Source: an uncultured Bacteroidales bacterium
GTDB taxonomy: Bacteria; Bacteroidota; Bacteroidia; Bacteroidales; Muribaculaceae
DNA length: 64,000 nucleotides
Assembly (NCBI GenBank): GCA_902776435.1
Contig: CACYQB010000022.1
Coordinates: 1 to 64,000 of the forward strand
Reading direction: 5' to 3'
The notes below the pieces were generated by a model that searched no databases, was not told where the DNA came from, and saw only the letters and a program-made list of their open reading frames with translations. Each line of letters starts with the position of its first letter. The first letter of the stretch is position 1. This document shows, piece by piece, positions 62,853-64,000 of this stretch. Position numbers and translations under genes: made by a program.

Positions 62853-63419
62853 TTAATAATCTCGTTGATCATAGCCAGGATCTCTTTCAAAGTCAGGCTC
62901 TTCCACAAAATCATCGATACTTATATCAAATAAATCAATAATATCCGATACGCTATAATTGTCAAGAATGAATTGAGACACATCGTCAACGTGAATATAA
63001 TTATCTTGACTGAAGTCTTTAACGCAGAGATCGCATTGAGTCAATCCGCTCTTTTTTGCGTTATACTCACTCATAAGCCTTATTTTTCCCAAGTCAGATA
63101 TACCAAAGCATTGAGTCATGAAATGGTATTCAGTATCTCCAGCACATACCATTACGATAGTTTCTTTTTCCTCGTTTTCAATTCTTAATTTCCTTACTCT
63201 ATCAAGACTATCCATCCGAGCCTTATACTCTGGAGTGTTTTCAACCGAGTCAATAGAGTCTTTGATATACTTTTCTCTTTTTGCTATGGAATCCCGAACA
63301 ATTTCATTACGTTTGGTTTCAGCTCTATTATTACGTACACAAGAATAAATGCAAGCAGAAATAACCAATAATGGAAACAACATAGATATCCCTAAGGCTC
63401 TCCAATCATCTTTTTTCAT
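62853..63419 (-). CDS. Membrane-anchored protein of unknown function
   Basis: A 188-residue protein: N-terminal helix (about 9-27, LGISMLFPLLVISACIYSC), a charged coiled coil (about 30-85) and a soluble domain with VMVCAGDTEYHFMTQCFGIS and GLTQCDLCVKDF. The latter looks like the start of an ADA-type or Bacteroidales C-x2-C small metal site. The acidic C-terminus ends in a Tyr/Asp-rich tail. A+T-rich like its neighbour. -7 box TATCTTTG at 63468-63461. Family not recognised. Confidence 0.7.
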   Translation of the reverse strand: MKKDDWRALGISMLFPLLVISACIYSCVRNNRAETKRNEIVRDSIAKREKYIKDSIDSVENTPEYKARMDSLDRVRKLRIENEEKETIVMVCAGDTEYHFMTQCFGISDLGKIRLMSEYNAKKSGLTQCDLCVKDFSQDNYIHVDDVSQFILDNYSVSDIIDLFDISIDDFVEEPDFERDPGYDQRDY

Positions 63420-63727
63420 ATCGACATAACATTAAAGAATACCATATTTAGTAAGCACCACAAAGATACGAAAAGTTTTGCTCATTATAGCTCTCAAGTG
63501 CCGTGAGCTGATATCATTACGATGGTTTTCCATTGCTGATTCGGAGCTGCAAGCGCGCCATCAGGTGTCCTTAGACGCCTAATGCAGTTCCATTAAAAGA
63601 CTGTTCATCGTCCAATTGGTTCTACCCCTTGGAACAGTGAGATTGGTTGTTAGATAATCTTGAATAATTAAAGTAGTTATCGTACTGCAAAGGTACGGTA
63701 ACCGCTTTGAAGAGTTAAAGACAACAA
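63420..63727. other. Intergenic stretch without a supported gene
   Basis: Apart from the -7 box at 63461-63468 and another TAnnTTTG on the minus strand (63695-63688), I see no gene, tRNA or terminator here. A minus-strand frame of about 33 codons near 63422-63523 is too short and overlaps the promoter. Confidence 0.5.
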
Positions 63728-64000
63728 TCAATTACATACAGGGCGAATGGTTAAACCATAACAACGGTCCCAAACGTCCCAATCTGCATACTCTCTCCCC
63801 AATTCTGCGAACCATGCTGTGCCCAAATAATGCGATGACGTGCAGACAGTTGAAGACCAGTAACATCCTTCGATTTCACCATATTCATCATATAGTTCGT
63901 TTCCTACATATGCGTTAGCAGAAGGAAGGAATATCGTATTTCCATTGCGCCCTTTTACTTCGTAACCAATTACTCCATTCTTTGTTGTTTTTGCCCAAGT
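63728..64000 (-). CDS. 3' part of a FISUMP-like surface protein (cut by window edge)
   Basis: An open frame without a start enters from the right edge and ends with TGA at 63730-63728, giving 90 residues. NGVIGYEVKGRNGNTIFLPS, then CYWSSTVCTSSHYLGTAWFA, and the end LTIRPVCN match the C-terminal pattern of the Fibrobacter-succinogenes-major-paralogous-type domain found in many Bacteroidales surface lipoproteins. The rest of the gene lies beyond the window. Confidence 0.75.
   Translation of the reverse strand, partial: TWAKTTKNGVIGYEVKGRNGNTIFLPSANAYVGNELYDEYGEIEGCYWSSTVCTSSHYLGTAWFAELGREYADWDVWDRCYGLTIRPVCN

Noticed and set aside
63422-63523. Short minus-strand frame of about 33 codons, possible insertion-sequence remnant
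   Set aside because: Too short, no recognisable family, and it overlaps the promoter and start of the 62853-63419 gene.

Overview
The window reads as chromosome of a gut-type Bacteroidales bacterium, most likely Muribaculaceae or Prevotellaceae. The evidence is a SusB-type GH97 enzyme, TonB-linked outer-membrane barrels, lipoproteins with Bacteroidota-style lipoboxes, BspA-like and dockerin proteins, type IX secretion genes (PorX, PorW), LytS/LytTR two-component genes, and many promoters of the Bacteroidota form TTTG-N19/20-TAnnTTTG. Most genes look like vertically inherited core genome. The right end from about 61.6 kb is clearly more AT-rich and accessory.

Layout. 0-3 kb: GH97 glucosidase and tRNA-Asp. 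3-9 kb: two paralogous outer-membrane barrels sharing a long promoter element, beside a divergent LuxR regulator. 9-15 kb: a lipoprotein, a candidate small RNA, a five-gene operon (two DUF1573 proteins, MeaB GTPase, lipoprotein, Nudix) and, directly upstream of it, a three-gene DUF3791/DUF3990 toxin-antitoxin-like cassette. 15-21 kb: a tandem pair of secreted proteins, a tricorn-type protease and a SemiSWEET transporter. 21-27.4 kb: TonB receptor, DUF5689-type lipoprotein and a secreted endonuclease/phosphatase-fold enzyme. 27.5-29.7 kb: histidine kinase and response regulator, then a 290-bp palindromic element with 19-bp perfect terminal inverted repeats. 30-34 kb: GYF-domain and zinc-ribbon membrane proteins, DUF2795, cobalamin adenosyltransferase and a small barrel-like protein. 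34-38.3 kb: three tandem dockerin proteins, one of them broken and one apparently chimeric. 38.5-48.3 kb: a TPR/HTH membrane regulator, LOG protein, biotin ligase, TsaE, PorX and PorW. 48.7-54 kb: rimP-nusA-infB-folK. 54-61.5 kb: an LRR/dockerin/cohesin-like/sorting-domain protein, trmB, mrp, an M48 peptidase, DUF3256, xseA, xseB and tRNA-Leu. 61.6-64 kb: DUF2971, an unknown membrane protein and the 3' end of a FISUMP-like gene.

Links between genes: MeaB and the PduO-type adenosyltransferase both serve B12-dependent methylmalonyl-CoA mutase, which is not in this window. PorX and PorW serve type IX secretion, and the LRR protein at 54.1 kb ends in what looks like a type IX sorting domain.

The most unusual signal is not a gene. 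At about ten intergenic places there are degenerate tandem repeats of exactly 7-bp period with different words (AGTTTAG, TTAGTCC, CACCATA/CACTATA, CACTCCT, AAAGCCT, GGACTAA). Several start at, or contain, the stop codon of the preceding gene (trmB, rimP, the TPR regulator), and several run to within a few bases of the next start codon (mrp, tsaE, LOG). A second class has 10-bp period. Other leads are the twin 59-bp promoter element of the barrel genes, the candidate RNA near 10.1 kb, the palindromic element at 29.4 kb and the mosaic dockerin genes.
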